A stretch of 64,000 nucleotides of DNA from Watersipora subatra. Taxonomy: Eukaryota > Bryozoa > Gymnolaemata > Cheilostomatida > Watersiporidae. Numbering within the stretch: position 1 is the stretch's first letter; every line of letters starts with the position of its first letter. The notes beneath the pieces are model-generated. The model was not told the DNA's origin, did no database searches, and saw nothing but the letters and a program-made list of their open reading frames with translations. Location: positions 5,332,001-5,396,000 of the forward strand of contig NC_088714.1 in NCBI RefSeq assembly GCF_963576615.1, written 5' to 3'. The position numbers were made by a program, and so were the translations under genes. This document shows positions 12,982 through 25,573 of this stretch, one piece after another.

Positions 12982-13121
12982 ATGTTGTTTCTCTGTAAAA
13001 TGATTTGGTGAATAAGCTTGATTTAAGTTACTATTTTTTTCAAGACCATATTTGTATTAGATACTGAAAATATATAAGTAAACCATATATAAAACTATCT
13101 CAATTTTTAAAAGTCAAACAT
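12982..13121 (+). repeat. 140-bp direct repeat, copy 2
   Basis: Second copy of 12574-12713, offset by 408 bp within the probable NEK2 intron 1. It differs by scattered point changes and no obvious indels. Confidence 0.85.
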
Positions 13122-13678
13122 TCAGGATGTTTATTGTGTGATGAAGGTATTGTTTTGCTACCATGCTGCAATGACTACGAGACGCAACATCTCCTAGCCC
13201 TGGCACAGCACAGCATTTAATATAATATTGTAGAATATAATTTAATATACCCTAGTTTGTAGAATATAATTTGTAGATTATTGAATGTCTGCTGATTAAC
13301 TAGACTAAAATTTTGCCCTCATTTTGCATTTGTACTCATCATTTACATTGCTATGTATTGTGCTATGGACTAGGCATAGATTGTAGCAATAGTTTTGATA
13401 AATCAATGCAATTATACCATGAGTAAGCTGCCTCTATATTTTTTGCTCCTTGATAGAACTCTGCTGAAAGCTTTGAATGGATGGCACCCATATTTTAATG
13501 CTTTGCTGAAGCTTAGTGAAGTTATGTTGAGTTATAAAATAAATTGCGGATGCAATACTAATAACAAACTAGTAATATAAGTTAACAGCTGCTTGCTCTA
13601 AAATAACTTCATTAAAGTAGTTGTTTGATTCAGTTGTCAGCTTATTTTAGTTTCAGATTTGCCGACTTTGAACCCATC

Positions 13679-16600
13679 ATGCCCTCCAGTTTATCTGATT
13701 TTGAAGTATTATACACTATTGGATCAGGTTCATATGGAACTTGCAAAAAAGTGCGGAGAAAAGCTGATGGAAAGGTGAGAAAAGGATTTATTTCATAGCG
13801 TAAAAGTGAATTTTAATACATGCACTATCCTATTACACATTTTGTCATATATTTTTGTCTACAGATATTTGTGTGGAAAGAGATGGACTATGGGGCCATG
13901 ACAGAGTCCGAGAAACAAATGCTGGTGTCCGAGGTGTGTTAACAGGATAGTCCATATTTCACAAATTTAGGGTACACTAAACCACCAACAAAAAACTTGT
14001 ATCATAGATAAGGAACAAAAGTTGGATGCCTATCTAATTGTTTAAAACTGCCAGATAGTTCCCAAGGATTTTATCATTTAAACAGAAAAATGGTTCATTT
14101 GTTCTAAGTATAGTGCAATAAAAAAATGTTTGGTAGCCAATATAGGGCTGATTGCAAATCAACGTTCTGGATTGGGCAATATGAGCGTCTGCAGCACGAA
14201 GACTACATTGAATTCTGTGATATTATTACTATTATTGTATCGTGCAAAAAAGACTTTATGATTTAGGTTAATCTGCTGAGAGAACTGAGACACGAAAATA
14301 TAGTCAAGTATCACGAGAGAGTTGTGGACAAGAAGAGACAAGTGCTCTATCTGATTATGGAATATTGCGAAGGGGGTGATTTGGGTGAAGTGATCAAGCG
14401 TTATGAAAGAGATGGGTTGGTGCCATATTACTGATGATCCATCATAATGATTTGCTATGAATTGTTTTATAAATAGACGAAAATAACAACTGCTAGTGTC
14501 ACCATTCGGAAAAATTTAAATTTCTATTTGAATTTGAGTTAAATAGCTCATAACTCTTTGTCTTTGCCACATGGGAGTATCAACAATGTGTATGCTTAGT
14601 TTCTGTCTCACATATTCAGTTTCAAAGTTGGCATAATCGCTGTCTTACAGGCGACATTTTGAAGAAGATACGGTTTGGAAGACTCTGGCCCAGTGCGCCT
14701 CAGCTCTCAATGAGTGTCATAAGAGAAAAGATGGAAAATCCATCTTGCACAGAGACCTCAAACCTGCCAACATATTTCTTGATGCGCAGAAGAATGTTAA
14801 ACTTGGAGATTTTGGCCTTGCAAGGGTTTTGCACGAAACAAGTTTTGCTAAAACGTTCGTCGGTACGCCGTACTATATGTCTCCGGTAAGGGCATACAAA
14901 GCTATTCTTTTTAGAAGGATCTCAGTAAAATTGTATGCCATATGGTTAATATACTGGTTATATACGGTTGGATTACTCCACTTTGGCTTTTCGAAGCATT
15001 ACATTTGCTGTGCGTCATAATTTTTGGCTGGAATAACCATATCTGCTGCGCACTAGTTGACATTACTTTCTAGCCAAATTTTTCGTTGTCTTCCAAAAGG
15101 CAAATATTTTTGCAAGTCGTGTTTCAATATTTAAGTTTTCAACTTAAATGAAGATTTGGCATTCTCATAATCTTGTAGTAGTCTACTCTGAAAGATATGT
15201 CTACTGGGCTATTTATATAAGTAATGATCACTTTGGTTTCGGCAATACTTCCTAAATATTTTTCAGCTCGCTAGTTTATACTCGCTGTTTTGCTTGACAG
15301 ACGTGTTTCAATATTGCATTACATAAAGATTTTATTTCTTCAATCAAAAATATTATGGTCAACATAACGAATAAATTTTGAGGTGTTGTTAGATAAAAAG
15401 GGGCTTTAAAATTGCCAACGCAATATTCATTTATGATTGGTCAAAGATGTATTTCACATGTTTACTCTGCTTCTTGTGTCTGAATTCTCTCATCCTCTGC
15501 TCAACCTTGTAGGAGCAGATGAATAAACTGTCATACAATGAAAAGTCTGATATTTGGTCATTGGGCTGTGTGCTTTATGAAATGTGCACACTGCGACCAC
15601 CATTTCTTGCCTCCAACCAAAGAGAACTAGCAGTCAAAATTAGGATGGGTCAGTTCAATCGACTGCCCGCACGCTACTCAACCGAGCTAAGCAGACTGAT
15701 TGGAAGGATGCTAAATGTAGAGGTACATTGCCACACTTCATATTATAAACTGGTACCACATGATTTTGGAGTTTAATCTACCAGAGCAGTAAATAGCAGA
15801 AGCATCTTTTTTGGTCTAACCACAATAGGTCAGTAGCACAAGCTAATAAGCTGGTCGCAGTTTAGAAAAATTCAGCTTATCTGGCTTTATTTCAACTAAT
15901 TTGCTGTTTTTCGGCTTCAGTGTAATGCAAGACCAAGCATAGAGAGTTTGCTGTCAAATCCCCATATCAGCAAATATCTTCCTGGCTCAATATTTTTGCC
16001 GAAGACTGGAGTAACAGCAAGCAGTCAGGCGACAAAGGATTCTACCGAGGTAGCGGAGAGAGAAAGAAAATGCGCGCAAACAGAGTTGCAGCTTCAGGAG
16101 AGAGAAGTGATGCTCAAAGAGAAAGAATTGAGACTGGAAAAACTGGAAAAAGAGCTGGCAAAGAGGTTCATGCAACTGGAAGGTGCATTTTCTTCAGACC
16201 CAATTTTTTAATGATATTTTGCTCCCTATGTATGAGACGATTTAACTAGAGAACTCCTGATATTCTCTAAGAAAAAATCTATATGTACATCATTAGAGTT
16301 AGCGTTAGAGTTAACTTCTGTTAGTAAAATGATAATCTTGTTAAGATGCTATCTAATCCGTAGTCTCAAAGCTTCCACAATTATAAACAATAGCGCATCC
16401 TATTTGAAAGTTATATTATATTTCAGAACAAGAAAAACAGCTGGAGATCGGCAAAGAATGGCGATGCATAAAGGATGCTGGTCTGCAGGCTAGAGACCTG
16501 AACATCGAGAATAGACCGAACATCAATGAAGGTACAAAAGTCAGTCCGATCATATCCATAGGAACTATTCAACACCGATAACAGTGCTAGGATGACTTCA

Positions 16601-17040
16601 GATAAATTTGAGATTTCATATACAAGCTGGTCTTTCTATCCTCCTTTTGTTAATCTTTCAGCACTGGTGGTCTGTCTGTGCAAAATCTCTGTTTGCATGA
16701 CACTCACAGACTTTCTTATTTCGTAGTCACAACTAATAAACCTCTAACACCTATCTTAAACCGAGCCAAGAGGCTTCCAGACTCACCGTCCAAACACGTG
16801 TCATTTGAGGAAAGCAAAGGAAAAGAAAACAAGGTCATGTCCATTCATACTGAGATAGCATCGCGCAGAGAAAAGGAGGCAACATTTTTTGCCTTGAGGG
16901 AGCGTGAACGGAACAACACCGAGTACCAGAGACGGAAGGAATTGCGCAACAGGCTGGAAAAAGCTAAGCACCGTGCTACGCAACTCCGCGCAGCTGAGGT
17001 GGAAACTCGAATGAGAAATAATCTTTTGATAGCCAATTGA
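13679..17040 (+). CDS. NEK2: NEK2-like serine/threonine kinase, complete
   Basis: Coding exons: 13679-13774, 13865-13933, 14267-14415, 14651-14885, 15513-15722, 15921-16182, 16427-16531, 16727-17040; all introns GT-AG, phases consistent, 479 residues (human NEK2 is 445). NEK2 is the centrosomal NIMA-family kinase that triggers centrosome separation before mitosis. Glycine loop GSGSYG is at 15-20, catalytic K37, HRD 138-140, DFG 158-160, activation segment [13 protein letters not shown] near 174-186. A Glu/Lys/Arg-rich coiled coil, the expected leucine-zipper dimerisation region, spans about 293-340. KHVSF (398-402) fits the PP1-docking RVxF consensus where human has KVHF, and KEN (408-410) fits the APC/C KEN box. 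The protein ends LLIAN, lacking the Met-Arg tail of human NEK2A. The start matches the human MPS...YEVLYTIG beginning. A 5'-UTR exon ending near 10072 is likely. Confidence 0.95.
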
Positions 17041-17084
17041 ATGTATCAATTTTTACCTTTTTTATGAAATAATTTTGCTCCTGT

Positions 17085-17090
17085 AATAAA
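17085..17090 (+). terminator. Polyadenylation signal of the NEK2 gene
   Basis: AATAAA 45 bases after the NEK2 stop codon, followed by a T-rich stretch. This is a canonical signal at a normal distance, so the 3' UTR appears very short. Confidence 0.7.
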
Positions 17091-17853
17091 TGTTCTAGTT
17101 GTTTTTATTGCTATTAATCTTCCTTTTTCTAAAGCTGTCACATTTCCTTTAGTTATTTGGCCTTTTATATTCATTTTATTCATCAAGTGTTTATAATAAT
17201 ACAATACACATTGCAAAAAATCACACAAAAGTATCCACTCAACACGCAAACACAAGCATATTTCATGAAATATAATACTAGTAAATCAATGCCATAACTC
17301 TTCACCATCTTTCAGTTCCTTTCCACCAAATAGCTCAGTCCTATTCTTGCAGAAGCGAAGTTGAGTGTCATGCCAGTCTTTACAATACAGATAAACAGGT
17401 ACTGCAGTCAGTGCCCACCGAAGATGGAACTTTCCTGACTGATTCCAAAAAAGCCTGAGGTAGAACAGACTGCCAGACATCTATAATATAAATTAATAAA
17501 AATTTTGCGCTTGCTATTCACACCAACAAAGATAATGTTAACTAGTTCTAGCTTGTTTACAACACAGTAGATTATGGGCAGAATACATAGTAATATAATT
17601 ATATATAGCATTTATATTTGAAGCAGTTTGGTACCTATAGTTTACAACATTAGACAGCTAACTTGTCTCAATGAAGTTTCAATGAGAAAAAATTTCATCT
17701 ACATATATGTACATGTGATTGGGATGATATGGCAATACCACAATCTCAGTCACTTGGATTCATCTGGTTAGCAAAGGACACGAGCAGAGACAGTTTCATG
17801 AATGTATGTGATTGCTTAGGATGATACGTATGATAATACAGAAAATATATCTA

Positions 17854-19266
17854 CAGTAGATATTCCGACGATGCAAATAATCTGTTCTGGGAACATTTAC
17901 GTTATAGGGATTTTACGTTAAACAAACAGTAAAATGCGTGTGAATTGTCTAATCCATTCTAAGATCTTCCCAAACTCATTCCTTTGGTCTTTCTAAAAAG
18001 AAAGACTAGACTAACCTTCTTACTCTAAAGACTGCCGTAACTGTAGTATTAATCTTTTTTATCATTTGTATGGTTTGTAATGGTTTTTGCTTTTTCTTAT
18101 CAATTTCACTCTGTTTATGGTTCATGATTAAGTTGATTCATGATAAGTTTAGGGGAGCGCAACTTCAATGTCAATTTTCCCTTGCTTTTATCAAGTGATA
18201 TAATGATCTCTTTAATGATGAAATATAAAAACCATGTGAAATATACTAATCCAATCATCGTCTCTAATCATGAATGAATACTTTTTCAAGTCTGGCCAGT
18301 GAGGAAGGATTACTTACAATTAGAAATTAAAACAATAGAATCTTTTTGGGCAAAAGCTTTGCAAACTAATATTTCATTTAGTAGGCACAAGCCAAAGTTG
18401 TTGGATTGTTAGAATTCAGTTTATCAAGTTTTTTGTGTTTTGAAAAGTTAAAGTTGTGCGTCAAATTTCCAACATGTCTTGCAAACAGGATTCCGTTTGG
18501 CAGTTTTTCACTCGAACTGCAAAAGGCAAAGGTTTTAAGGCAAAATGTAGTAGGTGTGCTGTCGTAACGCGAGGTCATGCAGATAGGCTTAAAGCTCACG
18601 TAGCAAAATTTCAAGCTGACAACACCAATTTAGACAGTGATGCTAGTATTCAGATGATCAAACACTAGCAATGCATCTGCATTATGCTCTGCTCTACACT
18701 ACCACATGACTAATCACTTGGATTCAAATTCCTACTTATATTTAGAGCTGTGTAAAATATTCACTTCATGTGATAAGATTTCTGCTCTGTATTTCATCAA
18801 TTATGTTTGATTAAAGACTCATTCCAAAATTTCCATATGTTTTCTCTCCTTTTTCCCATAACAACTCCCGCAGTATCATCTTTAACAGATGATTCCACAT
18901 ATTTATGTTCAATACTCAATCATGCAGCTATAATAAGTGATGTTAATTAGACTTAAAATTGCAAAAACCTTGGTAAAATTATAAAAACCGGTTTAAACCA
19001 AAAAAAACCTGGTTTTTTCGGTTTCTTCATAAAAACTGTGGGTTTTTCCAACCCTGATCTCTCAAGTGCGGAAGGAGAGAAGGCGATATTTTTAAGACTA
19101 GCTACGAGATTTTCATTATTCAGATCGAATTTGAGAATTTACAACGACTTGACATTTTATGCTATAATGGAATTCTTTGTTGTACGGAGCAAAAGCTTTG
19201 CTAAAATTTTTTACATGTAGAATTTATGTTACCTATAAGAGGCATAGGTTATAGCAGCGTCTACTG
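17854..19266. mobile_element. TA-flanked inverted-repeat element, copy A, carrying an hAT fragment
   Basis: It starts CAGTAGA after TA (17852) and ends GCGTCTACTG before TA (19267). The first 150 bp align with copy B at 29703 (TTTACGTTATAGGGA and AAGATCTT blocks). It is 1,413 bp against 801 bp in copy B; the extra length contains the hAT-like segment near 18440-19055. Confidence 0.7.
18440..19055 (+). mobile_element. hAT-type transposon fragment with a BED-finger-like N-terminus
   Basis: From the ATG at 18474 a frame reads SVWQFF...KCSRC...HADRLKAH before a stop at 18666-18668. The tryptophan, Cx2C pair and downstream histidine resemble a BED zinc finger, though the last zinc ligand appears replaced. 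The right end, GGTTTTTCCAACCCTG at about 19055, resembles hAT ends that start CAGGGTTGG. No matching left end was found, so it is truncated or internally deleted. Confidence 0.45.
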
Positions 19267-19269
19267 TAT

Positions 19270-22200
19270 TCATATATAACGAAATGCATTTGTCTCAAAT
19301 GGGTACCTTGTTCTAGACTGTAGCAGAGGCAGGTGTTGGCCTTATTTTGCTAGCCTTGTATGCCTGTGTTCGAGTATAGTCCTTGTATATGAGATATCCT
19401 AGGACCAGAGGAACACTCACGGAGATGAAGTTTCTTCGGCAAACTCTCGAAAAATCACCAAGTTTTTCAGCAAAGGGTCTGTCCATTCAGGGAGCAGCTG
19501 AAATATAAAAACTGTTCTCACTTGATTTGTTTACATCCAGCGATTAATTATGGAATAACTACATGAACATACAGGCCGACAAAACTATCAGTTACACTAA
19601 AGCGAAATTGTTGAATCATCAGATAAAGCATACCTACATGCTAATTGGAGGGCATATCTTGTAGAAAAAGTATTTAAGAACAACTACAATAGCTATGCAC
19701 GATTGACAGAAATTTTGCTCCGAGCACACCAAACAAGATTACAAGACATCAACTATTCAATAAAACGACTGCAAATAATCTACAAGAACAACACGCTGAC
19801 ATGGGAATGTGATACTAGAAGAGAGGTAATCACAAGTTTAAACTAGATAAGTGGATAGCATATCCACAAACATTTTTTTTAAATGCAAATGTTTAAAAAT
19901 ACTGTATCATGAAGAGATCGGCATTGTTTCAATAAGAAAACTTCGTTTTGTCATAACTGACAAAACTGGTCAGTTTCAAATGGTCCTACAGACCATTTGA
20001 ACGCCACCTAATAGTTGAAAGCTACCTTAAATGCGGACAAAAAAGATTTATTATAATTGATAGTATTAGGGGCACAAATACGACTATGCTCCACAATCAA
20101 TAGTGTAGTTAAGGAGACCTGTACCGACAACTGAAAAACTTCTGACTAGAATGATGATAGCCATTTATAACTATTTGAAACAAAATCACTGTTTGGTAGA
20201 GTAGAAGCTTAGAAAAAATTCATCTAAACGATAACTGCAAATTTATAGACCTACAAAACCAGACTATTAGCAATAAGGAAATTAATCAAGACGCCATCTC
20301 ACTGGCTGTACATTATCACATTATTAGCTTTACACAGCAAAGAGATCAAACTTTCAGAATTGAAAATTATATCAGTTAGAACTTGTGTGCATTTTAAATA
20401 GATCAGTCAGCTAATAAGCCAACTTCAAATATCGCATAAAACCGTTTGCTGTTTGTAATAAAATGAATGCGCATTTGGACAAATCAAAGAAGGTGTCTCC
20501 GAAGTTCATAAAATAGGTGCTTAGAATATCGAAGAATAACATATTTTTGCACAAGCAACTTGTCAGCTAGCTGCGTGTTCTGTTGTTTGTGAAGTCCATC
20601 AAAGGAAAATGACAAGTGACATGCCATGCACAAAAGAAGATCATTTCGCCATGACAGAGGCTTGTGAAAGAATCAATTGCTGCTTGGTACATGTACCACT
20701 TGAACTACATGTAACTACATGTAGCTTGAGCTTCATGTAGCTTGAGCTAATATGAGCTTAAGCTTGATAAGCATTATACACATTATATACCCTATACAAG
20801 TTAACGATACACATGTAGTTTGTATATACATATACATACATGTGAGCTACATACTTGTATATCGTTAAGTTATATAATGTATATAAGTTCATAGCCATAT
20901 GAACTTATATATGTTAGATCATAGACCTATTGGAAGATACCCTGCTCAATGATAAGAAAAGAGAGATCATGAGATGTCAAATGAAACTTTAAGAGATAGC
21001 TGCTTAGGGTTGTCTTTACCCCAAGAAAGGTTTTGCAATAAGAACAAGAATTCAACTAACTCACAATGCATGCAAAAGCTTCTAGGAATGAATATCGCCG
21101 ATGCCATTAAACCTGTTTGGTCAATATTTAATAAAACTATGAAAAACTCATACTATATTATCGATATTATTTAAAAAGAACTCTCCCTATAGAATAGCCA
21201 AATAAGAGGTGAAAAGCTCCTTTGTATAGTTGACAAAGAAATACAGCAAGTTTGCTTCTTTTGACAAAAAGATGGCAAGCTTACAAGCTAAATAGTTGAA
21301 CTAATCGCTATTGCTTGATTTGCTAGCCTTTCTTACACCTCGAACCTTTCCCGTCATCGTGCATCTAATAATATACTTGCAGAGTTATGGAGCATCAACC
21401 ATCCTTAGAAACTACCAACTATGTGGGTCAACACACAAGATGATTCTTCCATTACCTTTAATGATTGCTGTTTTAAAGTTCTTTTATTAGTCTGTACTAA
21501 CTGGCTCTTATCCATTACTTATGGCGGCTGAGCCATAAGTAATAATACATAATACAATTTCCTCGTCTGTAATTATTGCACAGTTCAGGTATGAAAATCT
21601 GTTCTTATAAGTTTTACATCTTGGCACAGGGTTTGGTCAATATTAAATACAATGCCCACTCGAGAAAGCATCAGCATTTAATGGGGTGTATTCAGTTTTT
21701 TTCAGCAATGATCACTAGAGGTTATGCTATTGCATGTGGTGCTTGTCAAAACGCAATCTAGAAACTTGAAGAAATCTCCGCGTTATGAGGTGATGTTGTA
21801 AAATAGAAAACTAGCGAGCTAATTAAAATCTAGAATAACAATGGAAAGGCAGATATCTGAGGCAGATGCAATCAACAATAGCTAACAACTGCGAAAAACC
21901 ACAGAATGAAATTGGAGCTTACATAAGAAGCTCCGATTTAGATTTCACAATAATCATGAATAGATGAAGTACAACATTTCCTGAAGAGATGGACTCTTCT
22001 AAACATTGCCAGAGCTCCATCAAGAAAATCTTGGCAACTGAACTCAAAGCTTTGACAGGCAACTATTTATCCTAGCAGGTTACACATGTTACACATCTAA
22101 CGTAAGTTTCTCTCAAATTATTAAAAAGTCAAAAATTGAAGTTAGAGAGCGGGTGAAGGGGGATTGAAAGAATAGATTTTGAGAAAAGGTAGAGTGAGAA

Positions 22201-22789
22201 AGAGGGAGCCAAAACAATTTAGAAGAGCTAGATGAAAGTTGGAAACCAACACTAGAAAGTGAGCGCGTACATCTTTAGCAACCTGTACAAAAATGGTAAC
22301 AAGCGCTTTAGCATTTACAGTGTTTGAAATTGGAAAAGTGAAATAAACAGCCTGGGATAATTGATGGTCTTTTGCTCAGCAATACAACGTCAGCATCACA
22401 TGGTACACAAATATTTATTGAAACGCAACCCACTAAGTAAAGTACAGCATGAAGCCAAATACTAAATAGAGACATAAGCACTGTGCCATATTTTTACTGC
22501 ATTATATTTGTTTCAAACTATTTCATTTTAACTGTGTTTAATAATATTTTAACTTCATTGTAATCGATTAAATATAAAAAGATATAGTAAACGTGTAAGA
22601 ACACGTCTTAATCCCATTTCTAGACTTTGTGGCAATTACAACTTATGACAATTGAAAATTTTCATTTCGATAACCATTTTACTACAGTGCAAAATGTCGC
22701 AATGATTGCATGAATCTTAATTTGGAATAATGTTAACGTTGCACCCTGTAAATACTGGCGTTCGTCTATTCTCCTAACGTCATATTCTC
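19270..22789. other. No recognised gene
   Basis: AT-rich DNA with short unconvincing frames only. Around 20690-20920 there are AT-rich, partly palindromic stretches built on ACATGTAG and GAGCTT motifs. Confidence 0.6.
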
Positions 22790-24428
22790 ACAATTCCATC
22801 ACTATTAAATCCATGCACTACAAATTCATCAGAAATAAATGCGGAAATAATTACTCCAGGTATTAGTGATCACTACATTATCACTGCTGACATACAACTT
22901 AGCCAATCGAACAAGCGTGTGCATATGCAACCGAAAAAGCTCTATCAAAAAGTAGACATTGACCTTTTTCAGGAACTTCTGTTGCCTACACAAGCTAAAC
23001 TAAGTGTAATGCACAATGTCGAAGAAATGTGGGAGCTGTTTACTGAACAACTAATAAATGCGGTCAATAAAACAGTCCCAGTCAAAATAATACACAAGGC
23101 AAATGAGGAAGAGCCTTTATGGTTCAATAAAGAAGCTAGGAAACTAGTCAACAAACATAGAAAAACTTACAATCTGTTTAAGAAAACATCAAACCCATTC
23201 TATCTCAAGCGTTACAAAGAAGAACGGAAGCTTGGTAAACATAAACTTCGAGAAATTAAACGAAGTTACTTGTACAATAAAATATGTAAACCTCTGGAAT
23301 CGGGAAATAGTAAGCCTTTTTATCGTCACTTGAAATGGATGCAAAGCTCCACCAAACCAGCTATGAAGCTTATTGACAATGATGACACCATTACTGAAGA
23401 GCCAGTTACATGTGCAAACCTGCTCAATAGTTTCTTTCATAAACAATTTTGTACTGAAGATCAACTTACCCCGATTAATCAACGTACACAATGTGATAAC
23501 GATAACATCTCCATTACTTATGAGGGCGTATTGAAATTATTATATAGCTTAAAAAATGGAAAATCACCAGGTCCAGATGGACTGAGAAAGGAAGACCTTA
23601 CAATTGATCCAATAATGACTGCCAAATGTCTCACGTATATATATAACAAATCATATAAAACATCCAAGTTACCAACCAAATGGAAATTAGCTCATGTAGC
23701 ACCACTCCACAAGCGTGGGGCATACAACCAAATAAACAACTACCGGCCAATTTCACTGACAAGCATCCCTTGTAAGCTCATGGAGCACATTATTCTACAT
23801 CACCTCAATGATAAACTTGATAAAGTACTGCACAGTAGACAACATGGTTTTAGGCAAGGCCTTTCTTGTGAAACTCAGCTGTGTAGTACTTATCATGATA
23901 TTGCATGCAGCACCGACCAGGGAGACACCACTCATGCCGTAGTATTAGACTTTGCAAAGGCCTTCGACAAAGTACCTCACCAACTCTTGATGAACAAGTT
24001 ATCTAGTATATCTGACATAGATGATAAAATTCTTATGTGAATACATGACTTCCTAATGGCCAGAAAACAAAGGATGGTGGTTGATGGACATAAATCCGAT
24101 GAACTAGCTGTGACATCTGGAGTTCCACAGGGATCAGTGCTGGGTCCCACACTGTTTTTAGTTTATATTAATGACTTGCCCCAGCAAGTTGACTGTAATA
24201 TTAGTTTATTTGCAGATGACACCTTGATATACCAACCCGTAAACTGCCATGCTGAAAACAACGATTTCAGGTAAACATTAATGCCCTGGAATCATGGGCT
24301 AACAAATGGAAAATGCTATTTAATGTATCTAAGTGCTCTGTCATGGTTTTTAATGACAAAAATAACTCTCCCTCAGCTGAATACTTCCTAGACACTGAAC
24401 AATTAGAAATAGTTGAAGAAACCAAATA

Positions 24429-25573
24429 CAGTCAAACATGGATAACTCGAACTTCAAGGGACCGAGCGAAAGTGTTCGAATTATCAGAGCGTTCAAGTTA
24501 TCAGAGCACTGTCACAAGTCCATGTATTTACTTATTTATTAGAAGATACATGTACATATGCAAACTATAATATAAATCAAAAGCACAAATGGCTTGTTTC
24601 AAATTGAATGCTTCTAATGTAAAGTTTAAAACGTTTTTATCAAAAAGTATAGAGATTTTTCTATCACTTGAGATTGGTTTGTTGTTTGAGGTGATGTTAT
24701 TGCCAGGACGTGTTTTTAGATTGACATTGGCAAAACTTGATCGTTGTTGAAATGCTCAAAAAAAAAGACATCTTTTTCTTTTGAGCGTTTTACCCACGAT
24801 CAATTTTGCCGATTTTTCTTGAAGTTTATGCAACTTCAAGAAAAAGTTACCAAAGAAAAATCCCTTACTTTACCTGGGATTCGTTAAGAGCAACACTCCG
24901 AGGCAGTTCAATTAAAAGTTTTACGAGGTTTAACGGTACATTGTATATCACTCACGCTTTTTGAATGGATACTTATTGAATGTACACACGTATTCTGTGT
25001 TTAGGTCAAACGATGAATAGTTTTTTAGCTAAGACAACGTATACGTTAAATAAAAACAATTTTTAAGATGTTTTAAACATTCAACATTCCAACGTTGATT
25101 CAACACGGAATCAACGTCGGAAAACTATTCGTCACGGGCTAGCCGGGTCACGCACTCAAGGATTTTCGCCACGCACATACAAAACAACATGCTGTTTTTG
25201 TTTTGTATGTGCGTGGCGAAAATCCTTGCGCGCGTGACCCGGCAAGCCCGTGCTATTAATCGTGTAGCAGTATAAATCAAATTTGACCAAACCTTTAGAA
25301 AAGTTGTTGACAAAATTATTTTGCCGATGGTGGTAATAACAACGCTTATGAATTACGAAAAGATGAGGTTTACCTCTATGGCTTTGAATAAAGTGATTTT
25401 CTAAAGCGATAACAACCGTTTCGGTAGCCGTTGGGCAAAAAACAGCTCGAATTAACAGTGTTGAGTTCGAGTTATCTATAGCAATTTATCATTACGTGGG
25501 AACGGACCAAAGAAACCGTTCAAATTAACCATGTGTTCGAGCTATCCGTGGACGAGTTATCCATGTTTGACTG
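24429..25573. mobile_element. TA-flanked inverted-repeat DNA element inserted in the LINE
   Basis: The left end CAGTCAAACATGGATAACTC and the right end are exact inverted copies over about 21 bp, flanked by TA at 24427-24428 and 25574-25575. Removing the element and one TA rejoins the host reverse transcriptase frame as ...ETKY-LGVIL, proving insertion. There is no transposase ORF. TA target duplication suggests a nonautonomous Tc1/mariner-type element. Confidence 0.9.
25130..25252. mobile_element. Foldback element nested in the TA-flanked element
   Basis: Inverted arms of 53 bp (25133-25185 and 25200-25252) with three mismatches, separated by 14 bp. CTATT occurs on both sides (25125-25129 and 25253-25257) and may be a target duplication. 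It is GC-richer than its surroundings. Confidence 0.7.

Larger units (their letters stand above)
10073..13656 (+). other. Probable NEK2 intron 1 (5'-UTR intron)
   Basis: A consensus donor GTAAGT lies at 10073 and AG acceptors at 13650 and 13656, 22 bases or more before the NEK2 ATG. The interval has no recognised exon. Its only clear structure is a 140-bp direct duplication (12574 and 12982). The intron call is inferred from splice motifs only. Confidence 0.4.

Noticed and set aside
14659-14889. 76-codon frame overlapping NEK2 exon 4
   Set aside because: Out-of-frame reading of the kinase exon; the correct frame gives HRD and DFG motifs.
20690-20920. Possible large inverted repeat built on ACATGTAG / TTAACGATA motifs
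   Set aside because: The arms do not align cleanly over more than about 15 bp; AT-rich composition explains most of the symmetry.
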